From contig JAIUNQ010000011.1 in assembly GCA_020161475.1 (NCBI GenBank), forward strand, positions 1 to 39,449: a stretch of 39,449 bases of DNA, in the 5' to 3' direction. Positions 21,116 through 28,957 of the stretch are shown here, piece by piece. Positions within the stretch are counted from its first letter, which is position 1. Each line of letters starts with the position of its first letter. The position numbers were made by a program, and so were the translations under genes. The stretch is from Pseudomonadota bacterium (GTDB lineage: Bacteria > Pseudomonadota > Alphaproteobacteria > Rhizobiales > Beijerinckiaceae). Below the pieces are notes generated by a model, which saw only the letters and a list, made by a program, of their open reading frames with translations, did not search any database and was not told the DNA's origin.

Positions 21116-21781
21116 TCAGGAGAGGAGGGCGTCAATCGCCGTATCCAACGCATCGAAATGGCTGATCACCTTGTCCGGGTTCAGCGCCTCGATCGGCACA
21201 TCCGTGTAACCGAAGGTCACGCCGATCACCGGAATGCCCGCCGCGCGGGCTGTGTCCACATCCGTGCGCGAATCCCCGATCATGATGGCGCGCTGGCCTT
21301 CGCCCCCGGCCAAGCGGATGGTTTCCGTCAGGTGGCGCGGATCGGGCTTGAAGAACGGGAAGGTCTCGCGCCCGGCAATCGCCGCGAACTGCTCATGCAC
21401 ACCCAGACGCTTAAGCAGCGCATGCGAATGCTGCTCGGGCTTGTTGGTGCAGACCGCGAGCGTAAAGCCGCGCGCCTTGAGGCGTTCAAGCGCTGGCTCG
21501 ACTCCCTCGAACAGGAAGCTCAGGTCGGCAATATGATCGAGGTAATGGACAAGGAAATCCTGAAACAGCGCCTCCAGCCTCTCGGGCAAGAGCGGACGCC
21601 CGGAAACCTTGAAGCCGCGCTCCAGCAGCGCGCGGGCGCCCGCGCCGACAAGATCGCGCGCTTTGGAGACGGGCAGGGGCGCAAGCCCCTCCTGCACGAG
21701 CAGATGGTTGAGCGTGCCCATGATGTCGGGCGCGGTTTCGGCGAGCGTGCCGTCGAGATCGAAAACGAGCGTCGTGCGCAT
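21116..21781 (-). CDS. gph: Phosphoglycolate phosphatase-like HAD hydrolase
   Basis: 221 residues. HAD motif I is FDLDGTLAET with nucleophile Asp8 and acid/base Asp10. Motif II is the Thr in VCTNKP, motif III is the Lys of FFKPDPRHL, and motif IV is IGDSRTDVDTARAA. The helical cap domain lies at about 15-85. This matches the Gph type that removes 2-phosphoglycolate made by DNA repair or by Rubisco oxygenation; related HAD enzymes are close enough that substrate is a family-level guess. The ATG at 21781 begins MRTTLVFDLDGT, the normal start point for these enzymes; the open frame continues upstream but is not protein-like. It diverges from the small secreted protein gene, 117 bases away. Confidence 0.92.
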   Translation of the reverse strand: MRTTLVFDLDGTLAETAPDIMGTLNHLLVQEGLAPLPVSKARDLVGAGARALLERGFKVSGRPLLPERLEALFQDFLVHYLDHIADLSFLFEGVEPALERLKARGFTLAVCTNKPEQHSHALLKRLGVHEQFAAIAGRETFPFFKPDPRHLTETIRLAGGEGQRAIMIGDSRTDVDTARAAGIPVIGVTFGYTDVPIEALNPDKVISHFDALDTAIDALLS

Positions 21782-21898
21782 GGTGAGCGAATGTCCGTGA
21801 AGGCGGGGCGTTGAGCCCTGATTGAGAAAGCGTGATGCCTGCCTACACTGGCCCCAACGATTCGCCAAAAGGGCGTGCCGGGAAAGCGAAGGAATGCC

Positions 21899-22276
21899 AT
21901 GATGAAACGTGAATTTCGTGCTGTTTCTGGCTGTGCGCTGGTGCTGACACTGACCACAGGCGCAGCGCTTGCCCAGAGCTTTGCCTTTGCGCCCGCGCCC
22001 CAGCAGGATCTCAACCGCATCTACCGTATTGATGTGGCGAGCGGCGAGGTGACCGCCTGCCAGTTCGCCGTCAAGGATGACACCCCCATCGGCCTCACGC
22101 TGTGCTACCCCGCAGGGCAGGGGGCAAAGGCGGGTGAGCCGGGCGAATATGCGCTGGTGCCGTCCTCGCACAAGCAGGAGGCCGGCATCTTCCGCGTCAA
22201 CCGGCGCAATGGCGCGGTCAGCGTATGTTACGTGCGCGAGGATCAGGAGGTTGTCTGCACGCCGCCTTCGAAGTAA
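21899..22276 (+). CDS. Small secreted protein with a repeated Cys motif
   Basis: 125 residues. A signal peptide (about 6-26; GCALVLTLTTGAALAQ) is followed by a 95-residue mature part. It contains two similar segments: IYRIDVASGEVTACQF and IFRVNRRNGAVSVCYV. Each is followed about 20 or 7 residues later by another Cys (LTLCYP and VVCTPP). The arrangement suggests an internally duplicated, disulfide-bonded periplasmic domain. No known family is recognised. AAGGA lies upstream with spacing that suits ATG 21902 slightly better than 21899, so the first Met is uncertain by one residue. It is the first gene of the rightward run leading to rpiA, 52 bases downstream. Confidence 0.75.
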   Translation: MMKREFRAVSGCALVLTLTTGAALAQSFAFAPAPQQDLNRIYRIDVASGEVTACQFAVKDDTPIGLTLCYPAGQGAKAGEPGEYALVPSSHKQEAGIFRVNRRNGAVSVCYVREDQEVVCTPPSK

Positions 22277-22328
22277 CGAAGGGGCGCCCTGCGCAAGCGG
22301 TCCGTTTGCGCCAACTTGCGAGAGAGCC

Positions 22329-23027
22329 ATGTCCGACCATCTCAAGCGTCTTGCCGCTGAAAAAGCCGCCGAATGCGAGTTGCGCTCGGGCATGAAACTG
22401 GGGCTGGGCACCGGCTCCACCGCCAAGCATTTCGTGGATATCGTGGGGGAGCGCATCCGCTTGGGTGAGCACTATCTGTGCGTGCCGACCTCGGAAGCCA
22501 CGCGCAAGCAGGCTGAATCCCTCGGCGTTCCGCTGACCACGCTCGACCAGATCGGCGAGATCGATGTCTGCGTCGATGGCACGGATGAATTCGATCCCGC
22601 GCTCAGCCTGATCAAGGGCGGCGGCGCTGCGCACCTGCGCGAGAAGATGGTGGCGCTGCGCTCAAAGCGCATGGTTGTCATCGCCGATGCCAGCAAGAAG
22701 GTGGCAAGGCTTGGTGCTTTCTCCCTGCCGCTGGAAATCGTTCCCTTCGCCCATTCTGTGACGGCACAGGCCATCGAGAAGGCTTTCGCCGGCCTCGGCA
22801 TCAAGGGCGAGGTGCGCCAGCGCGTCAAGGACGGCGCGCCGGTGGTCAGCGACAACGGCAACCTCATCTATGATGGCGTCAATGACGGCATTCCCGATCC
22901 CGCTGCACTGGCGGCCAAGCTCGATGGCATCACCGGCCTTGTCGAGCATGGCCTGTTCGTCGGCCTTTGTTCCGCCGTTTATCTCGCCTCCGATGCGGGG
23001 GTTGCGGTGATTACGCCGAGCGCGTAA
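22329..23027 (+). CDS. rpiA: Ribose-5-phosphate isomerase A
   Basis: 232 residues, the usual RpiA length. It interconverts ribose 5-phosphate and ribulose 5-phosphate in the pentose phosphate pathway, in the cytoplasm. The substrate-binding GLGTGSTAKHF lies at about 24-34. DGTDEFDPAL at about 82-91 contains the phosphate and ring-contacting Asp residues. KGGGAAHLREK at about 95-105 contains the catalytic Glu and Lys region. SDNGNLIYD near 174-182 is also conserved. The start at ATG 22329 gives the normal MSDHLKRLAAEKAAE opening. It sits between the small secreted protein and the DUF2059 gene in a run on the same strand. Confidence 0.96.
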   Translation: MSDHLKRLAAEKAAECELRSGMKLGLGTGSTAKHFVDIVGERIRLGEHYLCVPTSEATRKQAESLGVPLTTLDQIGEIDVCVDGTDEFDPALSLIKGGGAAHLREKMVALRSKRMVVIADASKKVARLGAFSLPLEIVPFAHSVTAQAIEKAFAGLGIKGEVRQRVKDGAPVVSDNGNLIYDGVNDGIPDPAALAAKLDGITGLVEHGLFVGLCSAVYLASDAGVAVITPSA

Positions 23028-23083
23028 CAGGCATCAGCGCGCGGGGTTCAAGCCCCTGCGTCCCAATTCAAAGGAAGTTTCCC

Positions 23084-23638
23084 ATGGCTCGTCCGCACCT
23101 GAAGCTCGTTTCGGCCGCCTTCGCGCTGGCTCTGCTGTCCGCCCCCGCGCTGGCGCAGGCTCAGGCCCCGCAGCAGGGCATGGGCTCCAACATGATGAAG
23201 CAGGCGCTTGAAACCAAGTTCGCCGACTCGCACATCGCCATCGCCGTGCAGGTGCTCAAGGCCACCGGCATGACCCAGATCTTCCAGAACGCGGTGCCCA
23301 ATGTCGTGGGTTCGCTCCGCGTCAACTTCACCCGCATGCGTCCGGAGCTGGCGAAGGACATCGAGGAATCGATCAAGGTGGTGGAAGCGGACGTCACAAA
23401 GGTCACCGATGAGGGCATGAAGGCCGCCGCGCGCTTTCTCGCCATCCGCATGAGCGAGGCCGAGCTGAAGGAAGTGCAGACCTTCCTCACCTCGCCGGTC
23501 GGCAAGAAGTATGTCGATAGCCTGCCGGGCGTCACCGAGGATGTGGTGCCCTTCATCGAGCTGTGGGGTCAGGAAGTCACCGGCCGCCTCACCGCCACCT
23601 TCCAGCAGGAGATGCTCAAGCGCGGCCACAAGCTCTGA
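23084..23638 (+). CDS. DUF2059 domain secreted protein
   Basis: 184 residues. A signal peptide (ending ALAQAQ at about 20-26) targets the periplasm. The DUF2059 part is helical: VVGSLRVNFTRMRPELAKDI near 78-97, then MSEAELKEVQTFLTSPVGKKY near 130-150, the signature of this family (two helices carrying a TSPxGKKY motif). The function is unknown. The gene is common in Hyphomicrobiales and is often next to rpiA and glutathione reductase, as here. AAAGGA lies 9 bases before ATG 23084. A clear terminator follows, so transcription of the rpiA run probably ends here. Confidence 0.88.
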   Translation: MARPHLKLVSAAFALALLSAPALAQAQAPQQGMGSNMMKQALETKFADSHIAIAVQVLKATGMTQIFQNAVPNVVGSLRVNFTRMRPELAKDIEESIKVVEADVTKVTDEGMKAAARFLAIRMSEAELKEVQTFLTSPVGKKYVDSLPGVTEDVVPFIELWGQEVTGRLTATFQQEMLKRGHKL

Positions 23639-23662
23639 TCGCGCGGGGCTCACGGATTTGCG

Positions 23663-23690
23663 AAGGCGGGCTGTCCAGGCCCGCCTTTTT
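23663..23690 (+). terminator. Rho-independent terminator after the DUF2059 gene
   Basis: A 9-bp stem (AAGGCGGGC / GCCCGCCTT) with a 7-base loop is followed by TTTCTTTT, 24 bases past the stop codon. Confidence 0.9.
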
Positions 23691-23738
23691 CTTTTGTGCA
23701 GCGCCCCCTAAATAAGGCGCAGACACGAGTGAGGCGAC

Positions 23739-25121
23739 ATGACCTTTGCAGCTGAGGTGGATCTTTTCGTCATCGGGGGCGGCTCCGGCGGTGTGCGCGC
23801 GGCGCGCATCGCGGCGGGCTATGGCGCATCGGTGATGCTGGCGGAGGAGTTCCGCCTTGGCGGCACCTGCGTCATTCGCGGCTGCGTGCCCAAGAAGCTC
23901 TATGTCATGGCCTCGCGCTATGCGAGCGCCTTCGAGGAAGCGCGCGGGTTCGGCTGGAGGACAGGGGCTTCCGAGTTCAACTGGCAGCGTCTTGTGGGGG
24001 CGAAAGAGGGCGAGATCACCCGCCTTGAGGGCCTTTACGCCAAGGGCCAGCAGGGCGCGGGCGTCGAGGTGGTCAAGCAGCGCGCGACCATTGAAGCCCC
24101 CGGCGTGGTCAAACTCGCTGATGGCCGCCTCATCAAGGCCAAGCACATCCTGATCGCCAGTGGCGGTCGCCCCAACATCGACCCCAAGCTGCCGGGGCGC
24201 GAGCATGTCGTCACCTCCAACGAGGTGTTTGATCTGGAAGAGTTCCCCAAGCGCGTCGTCATTGCAGGCGGCGGGTACATCGCGCTGGAATTTGCGGGCA
24301 TCTTCCGCCTGCTCGGGGCGGAGGTCACGGTGGTCTATCGCGGCGCGCAGGTGCTGCGCGGCTTTGATCAGGATCTGCGCGACGGGCTGGTTTCGGCCTA
24401 TGAGAAAATGGGCATCCGCTTCATTCTCAATGACACCTTCGCGCGCATTGATCGCACGGAGGGGGGCCTTGCCGCCACGTTGAAATCGGGCAGCGTTCTG
24501 GAGGTGGATCAGGTGCTCTTCGCGATTGGCCGCAGCCCGAATGTCGAGGGGCTGGGGCTGGAGAAGGCGGGTGTGAAGACCGACGCTGACGGTGCCATTC
24601 TCGTGGATGACGAGGCGCGCACCAATGTGCCGGGGCTTTACGCCGTGGGCGATGTCACCAACAGGGTCAATCTCACGCCGGTCGCCATCCGCGAGGGGCA
24701 CGCCTTTGCGGACCGCACCTTTGGTGGCAAGGCGGTGAAGGTGGATTACGATCTCATCCCGACGGCCGTGTTCACGACCCCGGAGCTGGCGACCCTCGGC
24801 CTCACGGAATCCGAGGCCCGCGAGCGCTTCGATGTGGTCGATATTTACAAAACAGAGTTCCGCCCGATGCGGGCTACGCTTTCGGGCACCCCTGAGCGCA
24901 CCATGATGAAGCTGGTGGTCGATGCCGCCAGCGATAAGGTCGTGGGGGTTCACATCCTGGGCGAAGGGGCGGGTGAAATGATCCAGTTGCTGGGCATTTC
25001 GCTGAAAATGGGGGCCACAAAGGCGGATTTTGACGCCACCATGGCGGTCCACCCCACCGCAGCCGAGGAACTCGTCACCCTGCGCACCCGCAGCGCGCGC
25101 CATGAGCGAGCAAACCCCTGA
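23739..25121 (+). CDS. gor: Glutathione-disulfide reductase
   Basis: 460 residues. It reduces glutathione disulfide with NADPH and FAD in the cytoplasm. The FAD motif is GGGSGGVRAARIAA (13-26). The redox disulfide is GGTCVIRGC, Cys44 and Cys49, followed by PKKL. The NADPH domain has GGGYIALEFAGI near 176-187, and YRGAQVLRGFD supplies the two Arg that favour NADPH over NADH. FAD region two is YAVGDVTNRVNLTPVA. The interface contains HPTAAEEL near 438-445, whose His-Glu pair is the proton relay. All catalytic residues are present and length is normal. It starts 48 bases after the upstream terminator. Confidence 0.95.
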   Translation: MTFAAEVDLFVIGGGSGGVRAARIAAGYGASVMLAEEFRLGGTCVIRGCVPKKLYVMASRYASAFEEARGFGWRTGASEFNWQRLVGAKEGEITRLEGLYAKGQQGAGVEVVKQRATIEAPGVVKLADGRLIKAKHILIASGGRPNIDPKLPGREHVVTSNEVFDLEEFPKRVVIAGGGYIALEFAGIFRLLGAEVTVVYRGAQVLRGFDQDLRDGLVSAYEKMGIRFILNDTFARIDRTEGGLAATLKSGSVLEVDQVLFAIGRSPNVEGLGLEKAGVKTDADGAILVDDEARTNVPGLYAVGDVTNRVNLTPVAIREGHAFADRTFGGKAVKVDYDLIPTAVFTTPELATLGLTESEARERFDVVDIYKTEFRPMRATLSGTPERTMMKLVVDAASDKVVGVHILGEGAGEMIQLLGISLKMGATKADFDATMAVHPTAAEELVTLRTRSARHERANP

Positions 25122-25258
25122 CCCCGCCACACACGGACGCGTGAAAGCCTGAGCCTATCGTTTCCCTCGCCTTCCCGCGTCACTTGGTGTATCAACCGCG
25201 CCTTCGCCCGGCTCTTTCTGGGCGGTTTCCTTAAATTGTCCCTGTCAGGAAGAAAGAC

Positions 25259-26668
25259 ATGAGCACGAACGGTTCGAACCCCACCCGCCCCGCATGGTCG
25301 CCGGCGAGCTGGCGTTCTTTTCCGATCGTTCAGGTGCCGGAGTATCCCGATGCATCTGTGCTGAAGATGACCGAGGATCAGCTGGCCTCCTTCCCGCCGC
25401 TCGTTTTTGCGGGTGAGGCGCGCAAGCTCAAGAAGCAGCTGGCCAAGGTGGCGGCGGGCGAAGCCTTCCTGCTGCAGGGCGGCGACTGCGCCGAGAGCTT
25501 CGCCGAGCATTCGGCGGATCATATCCGCGATTTCTTCCGCGTCTTCCTGCAGATGTCGGTGGTGCTGACCTATGCGGCAGCCTCCCCCATCGTCAAAGTG
25601 GGCCGCGTGGCTGGGCAGTTCGCCAAGCCGCGTTCCTCGCCCATGGAAAAGGTGGGCGATGTGGAGCTTCCCTCCTATCGCGGTGACATCATCAACGGTT
25701 CGGACTTCACGCCCGCGGCCCGCATCCCGGACCCGCGCCGTCAGGTCTCGGCCTATCGCCAGTCGGCCGCGACGCTGAACCTCATCCGCGCTTTCGCCAC
25801 GGGCGGTTATGCCAACCTCGAGAATGCGCATCGCTGGATGCTGGCCTTTGTTGAAGGCTCGCCCCAGTCGGAGCGCTATCACGAGCTGGCGAACCGCATC
25901 ACCGAGGCGCTCGCGTTCATGCGCGCCATCGGCGTTTCCGGCGATACCCACCCGGAAATGCAGGTGACGGATTTCTACACCTCGCATGAGGCGCTGCTGC
26001 TCGGCTACGAGCAGGCGCTGACGCGTGAAGATTCGACCTCGCCGGGCAACTACTACGCTACTTCCGGCCACATGCTCTGGATCGGCGATCGCACCCGCCA
26101 GCCCGATCATGCGCATGTCGAGTTCTTCCGCGGCATCAAGAACCCGATCGGTCTCAAGTGCGGCCCCTCGCTCTCGGCGGATGGCCTGCTCCAGCTTATC
26201 GACGTGCTCAACCCCGCCAACGAGCCGGGCCGTCTCACCCTCATCGCGCGTTTCGGTGCCGACAAGGTGGGCGAGCATCTGCCGGGGCTCATCCGCGCCG
26301 TGGAGCGCGAGGGCAAGAACGTGGTGTGGTCCTGCGATCCGATGCATGGCAACACGATCTCGCTGGCGGGCTACAAGACCCGTCCGTTCGACCGGATCTG
26401 CTCGGAAGTGCGCTCCTTCTTCGAGGTTCACGCCTCCGAGGGGACCTATGCCGGCGGCATCCACCTGGAGATGACCGGCAAGGACGTGACCGAGTGCACC
26501 GGTGGCGCGAAGGCGATCACCGCCGAGGGGCTGGGCAGCCGCTACGATACGGCCTGCGATCCGCGTCTGAACGCCGAGCAGGCCATCGAAATGGCCTTCC
26601 TCGTCGCGGACCTGATCAAGAAGGAGAAGGCCGCGCGCGGCGTGGTGGTGCCCGAAGCGGCCGAATAA
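25259..26668 (+). CDS. Class II 3-deoxy-7-phosphoheptulonate synthase (DAHP synthase)
   Basis: 469 residues. It condenses phosphoenolpyruvate and erythrose 4-phosphate, the entry step of the shikimate pathway to aromatic amino acids. The class II (plant- and Mycobacterium-like) type is shown by [11 protein letters not shown] near the start, [12 protein letters not shown] near 75-86, [15 protein letters not shown] near 112-126, [28 protein letters not shown] and [18 protein letters not shown]. The Cys and His in these motifs bind the metal and substrate. No long N-terminal regulatory extension like that of the Mycobacterium enzyme is seen. AGGA lies about 9 bases before ATG 25259. It has its own terminator downstream. 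Confidence 0.95.
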   Translation: MSTNGSNPTRPAWSPASWRSFPIVQVPEYPDASVLKMTEDQLASFPPLVFAGEARKLKKQLAKVAAGEAFLLQGGDCAESFAEHSADHIRDFFRVFLQMSVVLTYAAASPIVKVGRVAGQFAKPRSSPMEKVGDVELPSYRGDIINGSDFTPAARIPDPRRQVSAYRQSAATLNLIRAFATGGYANLENAHRWMLAFVEGSPQSERYHELANRITEALAFMRAIGVSGDTHPEMQVTDFYTSHEALLLGYEQALTREDSTSPGNYYATSGHMLWIGDRTRQPDHAHVEFFRGIKNPIGLKCGPSLSADGLLQLIDVLNPANEPGRLTLIARFGADKVGEHLPGLIRAVEREGKNVVWSCDPMHGNTISLAGYKTRPFDRICSEVRSFFEVHASEGTYAGGIHLEMTGKDVTECTGGAKAITAEGLGSRYDTACDPRLNAEQAIEMAFLVADLIKKEKAARGVVVPEAAE

Positions 26669-26723
26669 GCCGAACCTCGTCATGCCCGCCCTTGGGGCGG
26701 GTATCCACGACGTGCAAAACACC

Positions 26724-26752
26724 AAAGGCGGGGCATCAACCCCGCCTTTTTT
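26724..26752 (+). terminator. Rho-independent terminator after the DAHP synthase gene
   Basis: A 10-bp stem (AAAGGCGGGG / CCCCGCCTTT) with a 6-base loop is followed by TTT, 55 bases past the stop codon. Confidence 0.9.
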
Positions 26753-26861
26753 GTGCCGCAACGCTTGCTTCAGCATTAACCAAACGCCAACAATCGCACC
26801 TTCCGCATAAGGGTTTTGTTAGGAATTGGCGGCATCCTGAGCCTCACAAATGAGGTTTCCC

Positions 26862-27155
26862 ATGCGTCTTCACCTTGCCCTTATCGCTGCCGCCGCGCTG
26901 ATGGCGGCCCCGCAAGCCGAAGCCCGCAGCGGCCGCAACGGTGCCTTGGCCGTTGGCCTTGCCGCCGGTGTTGTCGGCGGTGCGCTGCTGATGAATTCCA
27001 CCCGTTCCGCACGGGCCATGCCGGTGGCGGAAGATGCGGAGATCGAGATTGAGCGCCCGCGCCCGCGTTATGTGCCGACCTGCCGCATGGAGCGCCGCCG
27101 CGTCTGGATCGACAGCGAGAGCTACACCTACAAGCGCGTGGAGGTCTGCGAGTAA
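26862..27155 (+). CDS. Small exported protein, paralogue 1
   Basis: 97 residues. A signal peptide (about 1-20, MRLHLALIAAAALMAAPQAEA) is followed by SGRNGALAVGLAAGVVGGALL, a Gly/Ala-rich segment able to lie in a membrane. The C-terminus is CRMERRRVWIDSESYTYKRVEVC, a Cys-flanked basic motif. The same layout occurs in the next gene (27418-27867), so the two are related. ATG 26862 was chosen because GAGG lies 6 bases upstream; an in-frame ATG at 26850 is less well placed. No known family is recognised; a role at the cell envelope is inferred only from the export signal. Confidence 0.72.
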   Translation: MRLHLALIAAAALMAAPQAEARSGRNGALAVGLAAGVVGGALLMNSTRSARAMPVAEDAEIEIERPRPRYVPTCRMERRRVWIDSESYTYKRVEVCE

Positions 27156-27188
27156 GCAGCCCGAACAACGCGCAATCTGCGCCTGCAG

Positions 27189-27226
27189 CGGCCGCCTCCA
27201 AAGAAAGGGGCGGCCGTTTTGTTTTT
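27189..27226 (+). terminator. Rho-independent terminator after paralogue 1
   Basis: An 8-bp stem (CGGCCGCC / GGCGGCCG) with a 12-base loop is followed by TTTTGTTTTT, 33 bases past the stop codon. Confidence 0.85.
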
Positions 27227-27417
27227 GGCCTTGCTCTTCACAACCTCGGGAACCTTCTTGCTTCGCCCAGGTTTCGCCCTCAAGGTGAACAGGAGGCTAA
27301 CAGCGCCGTTCAGATCAGGCTTATCTCGTCTGCGCTAGAACAGCCTCCATGAAGCCGGGCACGCCTTGGGATGAGCCCGGTCAACGCCCCGAAAGGGCTT
27401 CGGACAGGAGCATTGCC

Positions 27418-27867
27418 ATGATCACCACCTCGCTGCGCAAGAAGGCCGCCGCGGCGGCGCTGGTCGCTCTCACGTTTGGCGCGGGCCTCACCGCCCAGAC
27501 CGGCACCGCCGAAGCCCGTGGCGGACGCAACGGCGTCGCCGCTGTCGGCGCGCTGGCGGCTATCGCGGGTCTCGCGATTGTTGCGGGCTCCGCTCAGGCG
27601 CACGCCGGCCCGCAGTATTATGGCCATGATGACGGCTATGCTGCCCCGGTGCAGTATTTTGAGCGTGGCCCGTCCTCACGCTATTATAACGATGGCTATG
27701 AGCCGGAAGACGGCTACCGCCGTTCGCGCAAGTGGCGCCAGCGCGACTATGACTACGTCCAGCCGGGCTATGGCTACGGCGGGGGTGGCGGCGGTTGCCG
27801 CACCGAGCGTCGCCGCGTCAGCAACGGCTACAACTGGTTCTGGCAGGATGTGCAGGTCTGCAACTGA
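27418..27867 (+). CDS. Small exported Tyr/Gly-rich protein, paralogue 2
   Basis: 149 residues. A signal peptide (ending near TGTAEA, about 34) is followed by RGGRNGVAAVGALAAIAGLAIVA, then a Tyr, Gly, Asp and Arg-rich linker (HDDGYAAPVQYFERGPSSRYY) and a GGGGGG run. It ends CRTERRRVSNGYNWFWQDVQVC. The GRNG hydrophobic segment and the CRxERRRV...VxVC end match paralogue 1, but the middle is longer and low-complexity. AGGAG lies 7 bases before ATG 27418. No function is known. The basic Cys-flanked end could bind an anionic surface polymer or partner, which is speculation. Confidence 0.75.
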   Translation: MITTSLRKKAAAAALVALTFGAGLTAQTGTAEARGGRNGVAAVGALAAIAGLAIVAGSAQAHAGPQYYGHDDGYAAPVQYFERGPSSRYYNDGYEPEDGYRRSRKWRQRDYDYVQPGYGYGGGGGGCRTERRRVSNGYNWFWQDVQVCN

Positions 27868-27895
27868 GATTGCGCACGCACCCTGAAAACAAACG

Positions 27896-27922
27896 AAGCC
27901 CGGCTTTTGGCCGGGCTTTTTG
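27896..27922 (+). terminator. Rho-independent terminator after paralogue 2
   Basis: A stem of AAGCCCGGC with GCCGGGCTT and a TTTTG loop is followed by TTT, between the convergent paralogue 2 and barrel genes. The T-run serves the rightward gene; leftward the run is poorer. Confidence 0.85.
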
Positions 27923-27954
27923 TTGTGCGGGCCAGCGTGCTGGCCCCGAATGGG

Positions 27955-28797
27955 TCAGAACTTCACGCCGCCGCCGACTCGCGCCGTATGGATCGCAACA
28001 TCAGGGGCGTGGCCTCCCGCGCCGAGATGGATACGCTGATATTCCGCGCGCAGGAAGGTGTTCGGCATGATCTGGGCCTCGATGCCGCCACCGAACGCCA
28101 AGCCGACCGCGACCGAACGCTTGCCCACAGAGGTCGAAAAGGTGTCGCTGCCTAGAATAATGGGGGTGGCCGGGGTCGTCATGTCCCGACGAACCCAGGA
28201 ACCGGTTACCGTGGCGCGGCCATCAAGATAGCCCAGCGACATGCCGAGCGAAAGGAACGGCATGAACATGCCGGTCGCATAACCGATACGCCCTCGAATG
28301 GTGCCATAGTCCTTGAGTTGCGCCCGCGCGACGGCCGAGCTCGTGGCAGCCAGTTCAATGCTGCCTGTTCGCTCAAGCAGCCCATTCGGCCCACTGGTGG
28401 TACCGATTCGCGAGTTGGCGCGCGTGTAATCGACTTCCATCCCGAGGACGACATCGTCCCAGAGGTAGTTCACGCCGGCGAAAAAGCCGAAGTTGCCACC
28501 GGTCTTGGCCTGTTCCTTGAAGTCGATGGTCTGCTGCACCAAGCTGGTCACACTTGAGTTGGGCACAGCAGCTTGGGAAAGTGGCCTGGCCATATTCGAA
28601 GCATTGATGTTCGTGCTGCTCGCACCAACAAAACCGCCCACATAGAACCCGCCCCAATCCTGCGCCGGGGCCACCTGCCGCGGGGTGGTTTCACCCGCAT
28701 AGGAGCCGCGCAGATAATCAGCCGCCTGTGCCGAGGGGGTCGAAAGGCCTGCAAGAAGGCCAAAGGCGACCACAGGGGGAAGGGTTACACGAAACAT
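27955..28797 (-). CDS. Outer-membrane beta-barrel protein, Omp25/31-like
   Basis: 280 residues. The signal peptide (about 1-25, ending AQA, then ADYLRG) leads to a beta-barrel of the Omp25/31 type: WGGFYVGGFVGASS (first strand), FFAGVNYLWDDVVLGMEVDY, then GRIGYATGMFMPFLSLGMSLGYL and AEYQRIHLG. It ends in Phe (VGGGVKF), the C-terminal signal recognised by the barrel-assembly machinery. Proteins of this group are abundant porin-like or structural outer-membrane proteins of Rhizobiales and Brucella. ATG 28797 has AGGAG 9 bases upstream. Its promoter region contains a 14-bp palindrome that may be an operator. It diverges from nadE. Confidence 0.88.
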   Translation of the reverse strand: MFRVTLPPVVAFGLLAGLSTPSAQAADYLRGSYAGETTPRQVAPAQDWGGFYVGGFVGASSTNINASNMARPLSQAAVPNSSVTSLVQQTIDFKEQAKTGGNFGFFAGVNYLWDDVVLGMEVDYTRANSRIGTTSGPNGLLERTGSIELAATSSAVARAQLKDYGTIRGRIGYATGMFMPFLSLGMSLGYLDGRATVTGSWVRRDMTTPATPIILGSDTFSTSVGKRSVAVGLAFGGGIEAQIMPNTFLRAEYQRIHLGAGGHAPDVAIHTARVGGGVKF

Positions 28798-28842
28798 GGC
28801 GGATACTCCTGGCCCGAGCGCGGGCGATTCCTGCATCCGACA

Positions 28843-28871
28843 ATAATTCGGTAACGTTACCGCCCGGTTAA
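28843..28871 (-). promoter_or_regulatory. Predicted promoter of the barrel gene with a palindrome in its spacer
   Basis: Leftward, a -35-like TTAACC (28871-28866) and a -10-like AATTAT (28848-28843) are 17 bases apart; each matches 4 of 6 consensus bases. The 14-bp perfect palindrome CGGTAACGTTACCG (28849-28862) lies wholly inside the spacer. A symmetrical site there would block RNA polymerase if bound by a repressor. Its CG centre and GTAAC half-sites resemble LacI/GalR-type operators. No such regulator is encoded in the window. Confidence 0.4.
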
Positions 28872-28957
28872 GTGGGGAATACTTTCCCTTTCCTGAAACG
28901 GAACAGCATTCGTGCGTGCCCGTTGTGAAGCCGCCTCCCGCGCGTTACATGAGGCGC

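Noticed and set aside
23616-25130. A 504-codon minus-strand frame across glutathione reductase
   Set aside because: The plus-strand enzyme is complete and the antisense translation is a compositional shadow.
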